64,000 nt of DNA. Origin: Pedobacter jeongneungensis (lineage in GTDB: Bacteria; Bacteroidota; Bacteroidia; Sphingobacteriales; Sphingobacteriaceae). Below the pieces are notes generated by a model. The model was given only the letters and a program-made list of their open reading frames with translations. It did not search any database and had not been told where the DNA came from. Every line of letters begins with the position of its first letter. Position 1 is the stretch's first letter. The stretch covers positions 220,669 to 284,668 of the forward strand of contig NZ_AYMG01000028.1 in NCBI RefSeq assembly GCF_000633455.1, written 5' to 3'. A program made the position numbers and the translations under genes. Of the stretch, positions 62,111 to 64,000 are shown in pieces.

Positions 62111-63361
62111 ATGAATACTACAACACCAAATACACTAGATTTTCAATCTGCAGCCCAACGATTAAAAGGCGTGGTAAAACGTACGCCTTTAGAGTTTAAC
62201 GCCGGACTTTCTGCTCATTATAATGCCAATATTTATTTAAAAAGAGAAGATCTCCAGATTGTACGCTCCTACAAATTACGCGGCGCTTACAACAAAATAA
62301 GTACGTTGCCGCAGGATGCTTTGATTAACGGTGTTGTGTGTGCAAGTGCGGGCAACCATGCACAGGGCGTAGCCTATTCATGTAAAAAACTCGGCATCAA
62401 AGGTGTTATTTTTATGCCCGAAATTACCCCTAAACAAAAAGTTAAACAAACTTATATGTTTGGTGGCGACAGTGTAGAAGTGATTTTAGTTGGCGATACT
62501 TTCGACGATTGCCTGAAAGAAGCCCTGGCTTACAGTGCCGAAAAATCGGCTACTTTCATTCCCCCTTTTGATGACGAAAAAGTAATTGAAGGACAGGCAA
62601 CGGTTGGTGTTGAAATTTATGAAGACCTACCGGATTTAGATATCCTGGTAATGCCTGTTGGTGGTGGTGGTTTAGCATCAGGCGTGAGCGCTTATATGAA
62701 AACCGTTAAACCTGATGTAAAACTGGTTGGCGTTGAGCCTTTAGGTGCACCATCAATGGTTACGGCTATGGAACACGGCGGTCCTTATACTTTAGAAGAG
62801 ATTGACCGTTTTGTGGATGGTGCCGCTGTAAAACGGATCGGCCACATCACGTACGAATATTGTAAGGAACTTCTTGATCAGATGCATTTGATCCCTGAAG
62901 GAAAAATCTGTACTACCATATTAAAACTTTACAACGAAGATGCAATTGTAGTTGAACCTGCAGGAGCACTCTCTGTGGCAGCATTAGATCAGCTTAGAGA
63001 CCAGATTACTGGTAAAACGGTAGTTTGTATCGTTAGCGGTGGAAACAACGATATAGAGCGCATGCAGGAGATTAAAGAGAAATCTTTACTTTTCGAGGGT
63101 CTGAAACATTATTTCATTGTGCGTTTCCCGCAGAGACCAGGTGCTTTAAAATTATTTGTAAATGAGGTTTTAGGTCCGCAGGATGATATTACCCGTTTCG
63201 AGTTTATTAAAAAAACGAATAAAGAAAATGGTCCTGCGTTGGTGGGTATCGAACTTTCGAACAAAAACGATTATGCGAGTTTATTGCAGCGCATGAAAGA
63301 CTTTAAATTTGAAATTATAGAGTTAAACCAGGATCAGACTTTATTTGAATATTTGGTTTAA
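62111..63361 (+). CDS. ilvA: Threonine dehydratase (ammonia-lyase), biosynthetic
   Basis: The 416-residue PLP enzyme turns threonine into 2-oxobutyrate for isoleucine. The PLP Lys lies in V-R-S-Y-K-L-R-G-A-Y-N-K-I, with S-A-G-N-H-A-Q-G-V and M-P-V-G-G-G-G-L-A as cofactor loops. The C-terminus holds one ACT-like regulatory domain (Y-F-I-V-R-F-P-Q-R-P-G-A-L). ATG 62111 is favoured; the frame extends to 61952 through a dispersed repeat. Confidence 0.95.
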   Translation: MNTTTPNTLDFQSAAQRLKGVVKRTPLEFNAGLSAHYNANIYLKREDLQIVRSYKLRGAYNKISTLPQDALINGVVCASAGNHAQGVAYSCKKLGIKGVIFMPEITPKQKVKQTYMFGGDSVEVILVGDTFDDCLKEALAYSAEKSATFIPPFDDEKVIEGQATVGVEIYEDLPDLDILVMPVGGGGLASGVSAYMKTVKPDVKLVGVEPLGAPSMVTAMEHGGPYTLEEIDRFVDGAAVKRIGHITYEYCKELLDQMHLIPEGKICTTILKLYNEDAIVVEPAGALSVAALDQLRDQITGKTVVCIVSGGNNDIERMQEIKEKSLLFEGLKHYFIVRFPQRPGALKLFVNEVLGPQDDITRFEFIKKTNKENGPALVGIELSNKNDYASLLQRMKDFKFEIIELNQDQTLFEYLV

Positions 63362-63409
63362 GGATTAACCGCAAAGGACGCAATGTTTTTCGCAGAGAAT
63401 GCAAAGGCG

Positions 63410-63502
63410 GTTCGTCATTCCCAACCCGATAGCTATCGGGTTGATTGGGAATCCTAATGCAATAACTTTAAGATTCCCGCCTTCGCGGGAAAGACGACAA
63501 TC
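63410..63502. repeat. Hairpin repeats between ilvA and the cupin gene
   Basis: TTCCCAA-CCCGATAGCTATCGGG-TTGATTGGGAA, and then TTCCCGCCTTCGCGGGAA, form two compact hairpins. The flanking CGTCATTCC is a common dispersed-repeat word in this phylum. Confidence 0.7.
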
Positions 63503-63532
63503 CGACAATCCTTTTAATATTACTTATAAAAA

Positions 63533-63883
63533 ATGAATTTCAAAGACTTAAACAACAAAACATTAATTTCGGATAACAATATCGACTGGGAAGATTTAGG
63601 AGCAGGCGTTAAACGCAAAATTATGGCTTTCGATGACAACCTGATGCTGGTTAAAGTAGAATTTGAAAAAGATGCCATTGGCACCATTCATAATCACCCT
63701 CATTTACAGATGAGCTATGTTGCCAAAGGAAGTTTTGAAGTAAGCATGGGCGATGATAAGAAAATCTTAAACGAAGGTGACGTTTTTTTTGCCCCATCAA
63801 ATGTTTTTCATGGTGTGGTTTGTTTAGAAGCGGGATTATTAGTTGATATTTTTAATCCGCACAGGGAAGATTTTTTGAAATAA
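63533..63883 (+). CDS. Cupin domain protein
   Basis: The 116-residue protein is a single cupin barrel: H-N-H-P-H-L-Q-M-S-Y-V (His metal ligands) in motif 1 and G-D-V-F-F-A-P-S-N-V-F-H-G-V in motif 2. It resembles small metal-binding cupins of unclear activity, some annotated in uronate metabolism (KdgF-like). It is not evidently part of the ilv operon. Confidence 0.85.
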   Translation: MNFKDLNNKTLISDNNIDWEDLGAGVKRKIMAFDDNLMLVKVEFEKDAIGTIHNHPHLQMSYVAKGSFEVSMGDDKKILNEGDVFFAPSNVFHGVVCLEAGLLVDIFNPHREDFLK

Positions 63884-63889
63884 GACGGA

Positions 63890-64000
63890 GGTCCGAAGTC
63901 CAAGATGTCGTCATTTCTAGCAGAGTGTCTCCGAAGTGGAGAGACCTATCTCGAGATAGATCTCTCCGCTCTACTGCGTTCCGGTCGAGATGATTGTTAT
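63890..64000. repeat. Repeat element at the right edge
   Basis: The words AGTGGAGAGACC, ATCTCGAGATAGAT and GGTCGAGATGA resemble dispersed Bacteroidota repeats; the element is cut by the window end. No coding frame. Confidence 0.5.

Overview
This window is chromosome from a Bacteroidota bacterium, most likely Sphingobacteriaceae (Pedobacter-like). The evidence is AT-rich intergenic DNA, two SusC/SusD pairs, lipoprotein signals ending in S-C-K-K, promoters fitting TTG-N17-23-TAnnTTTG, atpD-atpC standing apart from the other ATP synthase genes, a class II IlvC, and many short inverted repeats of the kind common in this phylum. I saw no rRNA, CRISPR array, phage block or intact insertion sequence. 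One tRNA, Arg(ACG), is present.

Region 1 (1-17.5 kb, minus strand) is glycan-capture DNA. One module is SusC-SusD-GH29 fucosidase-GH3 (cut by the left edge), headed by a ROK regulator. Upstream is a second SusC-SusD pair, followed by a redoxin, a cytochrome c/copper type II monooxygenase and a PNGase F-like lipoprotein. PNGase F plus fucosidase suggests host or plant N-glycoproteins as the substrate. In both modules a terminator-like hairpin directly follows susD.

Region 2 (17.5-32.9 kb) is mostly housekeeping: lepB, dapB, a DUF5683 gene, parB, parA, an FMN reductase, a sensor kinase, a thioesterase, a GH97 alpha-glucosidase, DUF2130, OsmC, YtxH and YdcF genes. A noncoding tandem array of four ~300-bp units lies at 23.3-24.45 kb.

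Region 3 (33-38.2 kb) holds an unknown gene, a 7TM protein, a LuxR-type two-component pair, and then a compact unit. That unit is a 101-aa Cys-free peptide, an intrinsic terminator, a membrane protein with a W-T-F-F-A-P-x-P motif, an HTTM/SdpB-like integral membrane protein, and a DCC thiol-disulfide oxidoreductase. It resembles an Sdp-type antimicrobial peptide system and is my best candidate for an undescribed system.

Region 4 (38.2-45.7 kb) has obg, adk, tRNA-Arg, a peroxiredoxin, an RmlD-like reductase, atpD-atpC, higBA and an alpha/beta hydrolase.

Region 5 (45.7-64 kb, plus strand) carries nearly the whole branched-chain amino acid pathway: ilvE, ilvD, ilvB, ilvN, ilvC, leuC, leuD, leuB, leuA and ilvA, with several unrelated genes between them (methyltransferase, ORF6N, glyoxalase, DinB, ABM, ModF-like ABC ATPase). 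Two unannotated short leader peptides rich in Ile/Leu/Val, each followed by an intrinsic terminator and a possible antiterminator arm, precede ilvE and ilvD. They look like classical ribosome-mediated attenuators.
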